This document shows positions 38,301 through 50,300 of a stretch of 64,000 bases of DNA, in pieces. Position numbers and translations under genes: made by a program. The notes below the pieces were generated by a model that saw nothing but the letters and a program-made list of their open reading frames with translations, did not search any database and was not told where the DNA came from. Origin of the DNA: Varanus komodoensis (Eukaryota > Chordata > Lepidosauria > Squamata > Varanidae); NCBI RefSeq assembly GCF_004798865.1, contig NW_025336565.1, positions 561,400-625,399 on the forward strand, given 5' to 3'. Each line of letters starts with the position of its first letter. Within the stretch, counting starts at the first letter, position 1.

Positions 38301-41300
38301 AGCGTGGGGCCGCGGGGCGCAGGCCCCGGGGGCGAGGGGACGGCCGGCGCAGCCTCTCGCCGGGCAAGGACTCCCGGCCTCCTCGGGGTGGCCGCCCGGC
38401 ACACCGGGGGGGCACCCGGGCTCTCCTCCGGGGGGCTCTCCGTGGCATCTCCCCTCTCGGCCACCCGGGCCTGGAGAGGTGCGTGCTCCCAGCGCGCTTC
38501 GGCACGACGGATGCCAATCCAATTTGCGCCCGCCTCGTGCCCTCATAAAAGGCATTTAACCGAACGCCGAGACTGCCTGCCTCGGTGGAAAAGGGGGGCG
38601 TTACGCTCAGGACCAGGCTAGCATGGAGGAGCCAGGCAGAGGTCGCGGCCTTGCTCGGGGCGGGGGGGGCGCGTCTGGGCGCCCTCCGCGGCCAGGGGCG
38701 TACCTCCTCCTCCACAGCCACCTCGTACTTCGCGAGGATGGCGAACTGCTCGTGGATGGGCGGGATCTGCCCCTCGATCTTGGGCAGCTCGTTCTGCAGC
38801 GTCTCGTGCAGCTGCAGGCTCCGGCCGAGCTCCTCCAGGGTCTGCGGGGGGCGGCTGACGCTGTGGGAGTAGGGGCCCTCCTTCAGCGGGGGGAGGCCGG
38901 CGCCCGAGGGCCCCCGTTCGGCCCCAGGCAGTGCCTCCCGCCCGCCGGGCCACCGCGAGGGCCCAGGACGGGCCGAGCCGCGACCCGGCTCGGGAGGAGG
39001 CGTCTCCTTGCGGCTCCGTCCGCGCCCGGCCCGGGGCCCGGCCCGGGGGCCCCGCACTCACCCGGCGGCGTTCTCCTGCAGGTAGGCGTGCAGCTCGCGC
39101 AGGCGGCTGCCGGCCATCTCGTTCAGCAGGCCGGTGAGCTTGCCCTGCCAGTCGCTGCAGTGCTGGACCACGGCCGCCTTCAGGTGGGAGCAGTCCAGCA
39201 GCACAAACTGGATGCTCAGCACCGTCTCCTCCTTCTGGACGTTGTTGGCCACCTCCATGTACCTGGGCACAGGCACCCCACGCCCCGTCAGCCGCTCCGC
39301 GCCGAAGGGAGCCTCCCGGCGGCGACCGCAGCCCGCCCCCCCCCACCTGGAGCCACCCCACTGCGCCTCCCCCGGGCTGCCTGGGGGTGCCGTCCAGCCC
39401 ACGGGGGGGTGCAGGTCAGTGAGTGTCAGGGCACCATCTCCACGAGCCCCAGCGTGGTGAGCCGGAAGCCGCTGGGAGGCGCACACGCAGGGTCCAAATC
39501 AGCCGCGCCCCTCCGCCGGCCCCCATCCCAGGCCCCGACGTCCCCCCAGTGCAGCTGCTGGACCGTGCGCCCCTCCATGCCTGAGTGCTGCGGGCAACAG
39601 GGCCGGGAGCTGCCGAAATGCGGCGGACAGTCACCAAACTCCGGAGCAGCGGACACGCTGAGGTCGCAGCAATGACCCGCATGTACCGGAGTGTCACCTA
39701 GAATCCTAGAACAGCAGCGCTGGAAGGGGCCATGAAGGCCACCGGGTCCACCCTCTGCTGTCGCAGGACACCACGTCACACCAGCCCACTCAGAGGGCTG
39801 CCCGGTTTCCTTTGAACGTCTCCGGGGTGGGAGAGCCCCCCACCCCTTCGGGCAGCCGGCCCCACTGCCGTATTGCTCTGACGGTGAGGAAGCCTTTCCT
39901 GATGCCCAGCCTGAACCTGGGTTGTCACAACTTGCACTGATTATTCCGGGTCCTCCCAGCACCTACGTGGATGCGTCACGTTTCTGAATGAGTCACATTC
40001 TTCTAATCCTCACCCTCAGTTTGCTGCACCCCGAGAAGGGCATTACTTGACCCAGATCTAGAAGTCCCCCGATTAATCTGCTGCTTCAGGTTCGAGCCGA
40101 GTCAGCCGGAGGGCCGCCGAAGCATTCGGCATCCAGGGCAGCCCGTCTGGCCAAGCCCGGGCTGGGCCTCGAGGCCCTGGAAGCCCTCCTTCCACACGCC
40201 GGCACGATGCACACACAGCAAAACGGAGGCCTGCCACCCTCCGTCCTCTGAGCAGGCCAGCCGGTGTCCCACGGAGGAGGAGGAGGAGGGCCAGGTCCCC
40301 TCCAAGGGGCCTGCTAACTGAGATGTAGCTTTATTTCTGTCTCCCTGACTCATCGAAGCAGGGAAGGCCAGCAGGTGGAGAATTGTTCCAGCCCCAAGGG
40401 ATCTTATTAAATCTTCCCGTTTCGTTAATTAATTCCCTGTCAATGGGTCACCGGAAACACAAAGCCAAACTTTATTAACAGGGAGACAAACAAAAAGAGC
40501 GGCGGCGGCGCAGTCCCAGAGAGACGAAGGGGACAATGGCAACCGCCGGGCCCTGGCAGAGACTGATCGGGCCGCGGCACCCTTCGCGTCCGCCCCTCGT
40601 TAGGGGTCCGCTCTTGCCTCCCCCTCACGCCGAGCCCATAAATTAGGTGTGTCAGGAACACCGAGTCAGCAGAGTGGGGAGGTGGGATGGAACGGCGCTG
40701 GGGGGGCGAGGGAGGGGCGCAGCCCCGGCTCGGGCACCGTGGCAGACGGCGGGTGAGGACAAACGTGGCAGGGCGGCCGGGGCTGATGGGCTCTCCTACT
40801 GACCTGCTGTGAAATGCGCCCCCGCCCCTGCCGCCCGCCTTCCGTGAGAGTCGGGGGCAGCAGGCGCTCGTGAGCCCCACCGGCGGAGGAAGTTCAAAGG
40901 GCGAGAGGCAGCCACGGAAGGGGCCCCACGGTGCCGCCTGCCCCAGGGACGCCCCTGGCCTGCCCGCGACCCCGGGATGCTGGGGGACCCTGCTCCGGCT
41001 GGGCAGCTCCCCAGCTCCCCCCCCCACAGCGGGCCGCAAGTGGCTGGCCCAGGCGCCCCCGGCCTGCCGGGCCCCTCTCGGATCCGCGAGCGGCGCGCTC
41101 CAGGGGTGGCGTGGCAGGGGAGCCGCGCACGTCGGAGTCTCGCTCCCCCTCCGAGGCACTCGACATGCTTGTTCAATGAATTATTAAGAGATTAAAGGAT
41201 CAGGGATGGAATCCTTCTGCTTATCCTCTCCCATGTAGACACGGATTGCTCTTGGCCACGATGCCTCGTCCTGGGGACCAGCGCCGGATAACTGACTGGA

Positions 41301-44300
41301 GAGTGGGGAGGGGGGAGCTTGACCCGGCCTGCTGGGGGGCAACATGGCCCTTGCCGGCTCCCCCGCCTCGGCTCGGCAGAGGTGGAAAGGGCCTCTGCAA
41401 ACCGGCCAGGAATCGAGGCAAAACGCACCCCTCATCCTCCCAGCCACATCCCCCCCCCCCCCCCCCCCGCCGCTCTCTCCAAGCTTCTTCCTCAGGCACT
41501 GGCCACACGGCCTCAGAGGACACTCATGGCCTTGGCTTCGCCAGGACCCTCCACGCGCCTCTGCTCAGTCCCACTGGCAAGCGCTCTGCACGTGCCCCGG
41601 GCTTGTTTTCCTCCCTGCTTCGCCTCTGCACCTGACCACGCAGCATCCTTCCCACCCATGTGCAGGCTGGCCGTCCAGTCCTGGAGTCGGCACCCCGTCC
41701 TGCCCCCCCGGCTCTCCTCCCCTGCTTCCGGCCGCTGAGCCACCCCTCCCTGGCCCCCTCAGTGCGCCTGCCCCTCCGAAGATGCCCCCTGGTTCCTTGG
41801 CTGGGCCTCCCTGGCTGCATTTTGCCGGCCACCACGTGTCCGGGCTTCCTCGCTGCTTTCCCCGCATGCTGAGGGCCAGGCAGAACACCCTCCGCTCAGG
41901 GACCGGCCCCACAGTGCCCACCAATGCGGCAAAGAAGGCATCCCGATCACCCCCGATGTGAGGAACCCTCCCGGGTGCTCCTGCAAGGGCCCCGGATCAA
42001 AGGCCCCTGCGGCCACACACGGAGGCCGCCCGCTCACGGGGAGAGGGCCTTCGGGGGGCCGCGCCCCCTCCGGGCATGCTCTCCCGCTCTCCAGCGAGGG
42101 CGGCCCTGCCAGGCAGGGTCTCCGAGGGAGGCCTGGGCTTCCGAGCCTATTTGCTTCCTCTCCCGCGGCAGCTGGATCTTGTTTACAAAGCTCTTAATGT
42201 GATGTCTCCAGGGGGAGAGCTGTACAAACATCCAACGTGCACTCAGACACTCGGTGTTTCTCTCCCCAGTTTGGGGTTTTTACAATCACTTTTGACATTT
42301 GCATGGAAACAGGTTTTCTCCTTCCTGCTGCTCATTCTCCCACAGCCATCGCTCAAGCTGCACCGAGCCCCAGCCTCCGCCGCAGAATGGGCAGGGCCGC
42401 TGCTGAGTGCCGCACAGCGGTGGCTCCTCCGCCGTCTGCCGCGTGCAGGGAAAGCGGAATGCCCTCGCCGGCAGAAGCCGCGGGGCCGAGGCGAGGGCCG
42501 GCTCTCTGCCCGCCTCCTCTCTCCCACAGTGCTTTGCTCCAGGCGGGAGCGCTCCCAAATCCGCTGCGGGGGGAGCACCGTGCGCCAACCGCAAACCGTG
42601 GCGGGCAGGACACGGGCCCTCCTGGCCACGTCCGCCCCACTGCCCACCCCCTTCAGCCAGCCGCACACGCTGCAACGGCGGAAACCGACGGCGGGACAGC
42701 CCTCCCTACCCTGGCCCCCTCCGACTCCCGGCATCCCCCAGCCAGCCAGGCTGGGGACGGCTGCTCCGGGACGAGGCCCTGCCGGCCCGCTGTCTTCGCC
42801 ACGCAGACCGAGGCAATTGCGCAGGTCCCGTGGAAGGGGATCTGTGCCCAAACCCAGAGCGACGGCACCAAAGCACAGTGGCAGGGCCAGAGGTATGCCT
42901 CCTGGGATGGCACCGCCAGGGACCTGCTGCCACGCCTTGGCACATGGTCCTTGCCATTTACGTGGCACGCCAGCCCCCGGGAAGCCCACAGAGGCAACCG
43001 CCCCGCTGCTCCTCTCCAGTGGCCGTTTGCCGACTAGTCCTCAGCCACACCGGCACGCTCCCACTCACCGGGCCGTGTCCGCATCGAAGGAAGACACCAG
43101 CGGGTTGAGGTGCCGGTAGCGGTTGATAAAGGCGTCCTTGTTGACCTCCCAGATCTCGCGGTACACATCCCAGGTCTTCAGGTACGCCTGGAGGTGCGTT
43201 GCGTTGCTCTGCATGCCGCTGCTGATCTGCAGCTGGATTTTCTTTATCTCCTCATCCCGTTCTGCAGAAGGAGAAGCGAGCTCAGTGCCAGGACATCGCC
43301 GTGGCTCAGCGACAGCACCGCACCTTCCAGTGAGAATCCCTGATGGCGAGGCTCACCAGGAGAAGCCCACGGTCTCTAACAAACCCCCAAGAACCTGGAT
43401 GTGAATTTGCCGATTCAGCTGTGCAACCTGTCACTAAAACTGCCCTCAGACTGCAGAGCTGAAAGATGGCCAACAAGCCCATTTTAAAAGAGAAGTCCAG
43501 GGGTTTCAGGAAATTACAGGGCACCCATACATTTGGGTGCTACCTTGGTGGAAGGAACGTGATCGAAAGGAACACGATCAAACCTGTAAAAGAACAAACC
43601 CTTGCTGAAGAAGGATCATCACAGCTTCTCCAAAGGAAAATCCCAGCTTCGGAGTCTGGGACTCAGACGGAACGTCCTTTTATGCATCATTAACGCGCCC
43701 ATTCAAACGGCCCGTACCAGATACCGTGTCCAACAGCACCAACAGCTGCTAAGATGCTCAGGGAACCAAACTGCCACACTCTCTTGCTCCCTCATAGGTC
43801 GTTTCAGGGGTGGCAGAATCTGCTTCTCCTCCAGGGCCAGGCCTAAAGCCGACCGAAGGGGCTGCAGAAAACCCGTTCTGCCCAGGAGTGTCGCAGTTGG
43901 TCTGCGGCCACCTGCCCTGGCGTCTCGGCCGGGAAGGGAAGGTTGGCCGGCAGCCTGCAACTGCCCCCATCTGTCTTCAGAGTTCTGGGGAGGTTCTTTT
44001 GGGGCAGCCCAGGAACAGCTTCTTTCAGAAAGACTGGATCCACTTCCTCTCGCGAGGAGGCGCTGATCTCCTCCCGATCCCAGCTGGAAGCCCCCTCCTT
44101 TGTTGATGCACTGAGCCAAGATGGGCCGCAATTAAGCGAGCGGCGCCTGATGCACCTGCCCGAGCGCCTCGTGCGCGTCCTCAGGCCTCCGTGACGGAAG
44201 CTCATCCACAGAAATGGCAGCAGACGCTGCTCCCACCGACTCCACTGACGGCATCAACCTGCGTGGGAGGCCAGTGCCGTGCCAGAGGCAAGCAGCTCGG

Positions 44301-47300
44301 CCGTGAAAGCTGCTCAGAAAGGTGCAAGATGCCACAGCCTGCCCACGAGGCCTCCACTGCTCTTCCTCTTGGTCAGGGTGAGCTGATCTTCGCTCCCGAG
44401 AGGAATCAGTGCAAGCTGCAAGGATCTCTCTCCGGGCCACCAGAGAGGCCGGCACCTGCGCCTGGCTGGCCCTGGCATGGGTCTTCCCTCGACAGCCTCC
44501 CGGCCACCTGTCCCACTGCCCACCGCTCACAGGGGTGCCAAGGGACCGCCGTGGCTCCGCGTGGAAGGAAGGGGCACTTGGGGGCGGCCAGCCCACTGCC
44601 CAAATCACCCCGTGCTCCCCTGGGCCGGAGCTCCTGCCATGCCAGCCAGAAAATACCCCAGGGCCTGCTGGCCTAACCCCCGGGGCAAGTTTGAGCACAA
44701 AGCGGCCGCTGCCTCTCCAGGGGAGACACCTGACGGCCGTGCTGTCAGCCCCACGTGCAGAACTTGTGCAAAAGGCAAACTGCATTCTGGGAGAAAAGGC
44801 CGCCACGAAGAGCGCGTCGCACCAAAGCGGCTCTGGAGGGGCAACCCGGTGTGCCGCTCCAGCCACTCTCCACAGCAGGGGTCTTGGAGAGCCTGGGCCA
44901 GGGCACCCCCATGCAGAGGAGAGCGGCAGCTGGGGGGAGAGGAGACTGAGGCGCACGCACAGGTGCCGGGGGGGCGGGGGGCCGACTCTCCTCCGGCAAC
45001 CCTAGTGAGAGAGCGGAAGAGCACGGCGACAGAGCCAAGGCCGAAGGGCCTGTTCCTGGAAGTCATTGCCCCAGGCAATCCGGGGTCAGGCTGCACGATG
45101 TGCCAAGGGCACGGCTTGCTTCTGTGCCGCTCGCTTGAAAGCAGCAGCCGTGGAGACCCCGTGGGGGCCAGGAGCACGGCGGCACTGGAGGGAGGGGGCT
45201 CCCCTTCCGCCCTGCGGCCTCTGCACCACAAGCCCTCACTTCCCCCAGGAAGGACGTGGCCCTTGCTGCCCTTCCCAGCTGAGGCCCTCCAGATGCGCGG
45301 GCCTGCAACGCCCGGGGCCCTCAGCCGGCACCAGCCGAGCACGTCTGGGGGGCCGCAGGTCGGGAAGGGGAAGCGGGTGCCGAGCCCACCAGCCCTTGCT
45401 CCCGTGCCAGCCGGTGCCTCTGGGGGCTCATCGGGGCGATTCTGGACCGCACGAGCCGGCAGGGGACGTGGCGCACACAGGCCTTCCTCGCGGAAGGCGA
45501 GCAAGGAGAGGCGCCAGCCAAGAAACCCGCGCTCTCTCCCCCTGCCAGGATTCGGGGGTAGGGGGCCGCACAGGCTCCGCATTACTCAAGCCTCCCCTTC
45601 CGAGGCTTCCTGGGGAGCTACCAGGGGGAGCGGAGCCAAAACCATGAATCACACCGTGACACAAACAAACCTCATGCACTGGCGTCTGTGAGGCAGGCGC
45701 TCCTTTCTGTCAAGGAAGAGCGGTGGCAGCAGTAGCCGGACACAGGAGCCTTCCTGGGCTCCGGCCCGGGGAAAGAGGCTGACGACGGACGAGACAAAAG
45801 CCAGGAGGCGGCCTGGCTCTGCGTGCATGCAGTCCGCACGCAGCTGCGGCCCGGGCCCTCTCCCCCCGGCCCACACTGGCTCCCTCGCCTCCGTTACCGA
45901 GCCCCCAGTGCCCACCTGCCTGTTCCAGGGCTGCTGTCTGGGGGCGCAAATGCTCAAAAGGCCCCGTAGTGCCCCCCGAGCTCACACACACAGGCAGGGC
46001 CGGGCTACTTCACCCTCTAAAGTTGAACGCACGCACGATCCACTGAGGACTGCCCCCTTCCACTCGCCTGGCTCCGCATCTTGCAGCAAAGGCGCAGGAT
46101 GGGACCTGGCCTGCAGAGAGAGCCTTCTCTGTGGAGATGCCCTGGTGGAGGAACAGCCGTCTGGGGGGGGGGGGGGGGGGGCACGGAGCCCACTCCAGTG
46201 TCGTTTCAACAGCGAGGGAAGACGTCAGTCTCCTCAGCTCTCCCACCAGTTTACCTCTGCAGGGGCTCGTAAAGCGCTTGCCTGTGCTGGCTGGAGAATT
46301 CGGGGAGCTGCAGGGCCCTCTTCTATGCAAGCGGGCTCAGAATCACACCTTACCGTGTTTTCGTTCTCTTTTGAACGGGGGAGGGCGTTCTACACCTTCC
46401 CAGGAACTTGCTCATAGGTAGAAACTTCCGTACCGACAGAGAAGTAACGAAGGGCTTGCAACTGACCCGAATTGCTCTGCTGCCCCAGCCCTGGACCTGG
46501 CTGGACCCAAGGCGTGAAGCGTGGGGGACTGATGGCCCGCCTTACGAAGCAGCCAGCTTGTGGCAAGGAGTCGGCAAAGCCAGGGCTGCCTCCAGCCCTG
46601 CTGCAGGCGCGGGGGCGGGGGAGGGCTTACCCACAAGCGCAGAGATGGGATCCCGGGCAAACTTGCGCCTGATGAGGATCTCTGGCAGGTGGCGGAAGAG
46701 CGCGATGCTGGCAAACAGGTGCAAGCTGAGGTCGTTGACCATGCTCGCCAGCTGAGCCAGCGTGGGCGAAAACTCCACCTGTGAAAGCAGATGCCGGCAG
46801 GTCAGTGGAAAAGGCGAGGCACCTGGGGCGAGTCCCCCCACAGAGGAAGGGGGCCGGAACAGACCGAAGCCCCCTTCTGGTTCGCTCTTTTGAGAATCAA
46901 GGTACGGTACATCCCCTTGCCTCCAAGTGCTTCTTTTGCCCACCTGAAGGTATTCCAGAGCTCGAGGACACGACGTTCCCACTGGCCTCGGAACGGAAGG
47001 GCGGGAGAGGGGGCTTTCTGGCTGCTCTTTCAGAGCAGCAGCCCCGGGGCCTTCCTGAAGGGTCCAGAGCAAGTGGAGGTGGGGCGGGAGGGGAGGGGAG
47101 GGGCGGGCTCACCTGCGGGGCCTGGCCTGGGCAGGTGTCCTGCAGGATCACCTTCACCCTGAAGAGGGGGTTGGGGCTGGCCTTCCCGTCCCCATTGATG
47201 GCCTTGGAGAGCTGCATGAGGGACCACTTGACGTTCAGCCGCAGGGCGTCCTCCATCATCCTGTCCATCTTGACCGTGTAGTTGAACCAGTGCTGCTGCA

Positions 47301-50300
47301 CCTGCGGAAAGAGCGTCGCAGGAGCCCTGCCGGAGCACCCGCCCCGCCCTCTGGCGCCCCTGGAACCGCGCGGGCAAGCGGGGGGACGCGCCACTCCGCC
47401 GCTGGGAAACCTGCTACCGCTCCCGGGGGCAAGCATCCTCCCTGGCACGCGAAGGGCAACGGGGGCCCTGGCCGGGTGCCCCAGCAGCCCCTCCCCAAAG
47501 CGCTCCCCATCAGGCTGCCCTCCCAAAGAAACACAGGGGCACTGCCCGCAGGAAGCTGGATGAGCACAGAGTGCGCGTCGGCTCCTCCCAGCGGTGCTCG
47601 GTTCACTCGCAGGGGCTTTATCTTTACATTACGTACTTCGGAAAGGACCCACCGGACCCGGGAGCGGCGCATCCCGCCCCGGAGCCCGCCCACCCGCCGT
47701 CTCGGCCTGCTCACCTCCGGCCCGTCGTGCCTGAAGACCTCGTAGGTCTGCTGCATGACAGCGACGCTGCTCTCGTGCAGGCCGAGCAGCTTCTTCTGCA
47801 CCAGCTCCCGGTGCCCCTTCTGGTCCTCCTCGAACTCCAGGTCGTTGTACACCCGTTTGCCCGTGATGCGCACCAGCAGGGCCTCGCTCATCTGCTGGGC
47901 CCGGCGGGCGATGGCCAAGGTGGCCGCCTTGTACTCGTTCACGATGTTCTGCACCTGCGGGGCGGCCGGGACGAAGGGCCGTGAGCTGTGGGGACGGCCA
48001 CAGCCCCGGCAGCCACGCTCCTGGGCGGGAGGCATCCCGCGGCCGTGCGGTGCAGGGAAAGGGCAGGCGCTCCCCGGCCACCGCGCCACTGGGAACGCCG
48101 CGGCGTCTCCCAGCCACCCATGGAGGAGGGACGGCTCCCGGGGCCAAGCTGGAGGACAGAACTGGCGGGAGGCGAGGGCTCACGGCTCAGCCCCGTCTCC
48201 GGAAGGCCCCGGGGGCCTCTTCCCCATCCCTCGGGCTCCTCGGCAGGCCCGGGGGTGCAGGAGGGGGCGCTCGAGGCAGCCAGGACCGACTCCGAGCTGG
48301 GGGTGCCTGCCAACCTTGCTGGCGTGCAGCCGGCACTCCGAGATGAAGACGGTGCTGGCCCCTTTGAGCGACCAGTGGAGCTTCTTCAGGCCGGGCTGGA
48401 TTTTCCGGTCGAGGTAGCGGATGCGCTCCCGGAAGAGGCCCCTCTCTTCTGTGGACAGCATGCTGATGATCCTGAGGAGCCAGGACAGGAGCAGGGAGGA
48501 GAGGTGTGTGAGTGGGCGGGGGGGGGGGGGCAAGAGGTCCCGCAACAGGGCCAGCATCTTCTTTCCCTCCGACCAAACCGGCGGCATCGTCTGGGACGCG
48601 GCTGACTGGCACGCATCCTCCTGGTCACAGGGTCTGGAGGAGAGGCAGCCGCAGCATCTAAGGACAAGTGGTCCAACTGCCGAGCGAAGAGCATCATTGG
48701 GAAAGTGCTGCTGGGGGGGGGGGCAGAGGGCCCCTCCCATCCAGCCCTGCCCCCTGCAGCAGCCAGGCCGGTGCCTCTGGGAAGCCCAGAACCAGGACGA
48801 GAGGCCCGAGAGGTGTGTGATCTCTGAACACCACAGTTCGTGTGGTCTTCACAGCCAGCAGTCCTGGACGGACCTCTCCTCCTCCGCCTCTGCCTCCTAA
48901 CTTGGTTAAATTCCTTTCATAAGCTGTTAAGCATCACCCTACATAATAAGAAAGGGGTAAACCCTCCAACCAAGTTTACATACAATGCTAACCCATGATC
49001 CGGGCTGATTCCTGGACTGTCATGTTGTGGGAACCTAGCCACACCAACAAATCACGGTTTGTAAATTACTAATATCCCAAGAAAAGACCCTAGTTTCTTT
49101 TTAGGTATTGAGCTCATGGCTGTTTAAACAATGGCTTGTTGTTACATGTGAACTCAGAACCGTGGGTTGTTCATGGGTTATTTTCCCAGGCTACAAAGGT
49201 AAGCAAGAGCAGTGAAAAACCCTAGAAGCCAGCAACAATAAGTGCCAATACCACACCACTAAAACATTCAGGATACATGAGGCAAGGAAGAGGGAATCAA
49301 ACAACTGTAGCATTGAGAAAGCAAACCATATTTTGCTTGATCGTCTGTCATGCAAACCCTACGCAAGGCAACAAAACATGGGTGAAACAAATCATGGGTT
49401 AAGCATCATCATGGCAGTCTCCATGAAGCGGAATTTTTCTCCAGAGTTTCAGTCCATGTTTAGGGTGAACTGGAGGCTGTTCCCCAACCGTGTTAGCGAT
49501 TAAATTCTAAATACAGAATGTCGATGTAATCCCAATTAAGTAACCCGGGAAGCAGAAGGGTGCGATTCCTTGGTGCATGTCACCTCAATCCGCTCGCATG
49601 CAGATGAGGATCCAAACCGGCGCTCGGTGCACGCCGGCCCGTTCCAGCCCTCCTCCCTCAGCCATCCAGGAGCACCTGTCGAGAACGGGGAAGGAACGCT
49701 GCCCATTTCTCTCCCGCACCACCAGCCTGGTCTCCAATTAATTCCCGAGTGGAAAAAAGCCAGCACAAAAGAAATGCTTACACTTGTGTCGGGATAAAAA
49801 TACAGGTGCCAAGACAAAGCTCGTTTCAAACAACACTTTCTCGGCAGAGAAACGCCTCCATGTCACACTTCGGAGAAGATGGCGATAAAGCAAGCGCGCT
49901 CCCCCCCCACCGCCCCCGGTGCCAAACACACTTTCAAAACCGTCGTAAGGAATCACTGCATTCTGGTCTCCCCCTGAAGCTGGTCCCACCCCCAGGCGAG
50001 TGGGCCCCTGGCGCCACTGCCTCCCGACCCCATGCTGCCACTGGGGGGCGGCTGGACGGGGCAGGGGCCCGCCAGCGGGGCTGTTCTCACACCGCCGCTC
50101 GGCCTCATTTGCAGAATTTGCAGGAGGCCTGGGAGGAGATGCCTTCCCCTCACGTCCCTCCCGCTTTCCCATTTCCTCCCGTCTTTCTCCTGATCACAGA
50201 CCATTATCTGGAAGGAACAGCTGAGTGCGTGGCACCGCTCAGAGTCCTGCCTGGGAACCAGTGGGTCAGCCCCAGAGCCCAGCTCCAGTCTCCTGTCTGG

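Larger units (their letters stand above)
39263..43068 (-). other. DNAH2: DNAH2 intron, 3.81 kb, with CR1 and three AT-rich islands
   Basis: From left: CR1 fragment at 39697-39960, islands at 40321-40500, 41161-41240 and 42171-42315, and a C run at 41450-41468. Exons T-68 and T-67 join in frame across it. Confidence 0.7.
43262..46630 (-). other. DNAH2: DNAH2 intron, 3.37 kb
   Basis: An AT-richer block at about 43455-43640 is followed by long GC-rich sequence; a G run lies at 46163-46181. T-69 and T-68 join in frame (ALV-E-RDEE). Confidence 0.65.

Noticed and set aside
38704-38841. Shorter version of exon T-66 using the inner acceptor
   Set aside because: Breaks the frame with T-67; the outer acceptor restores the conserved PPQTLEEL junction.
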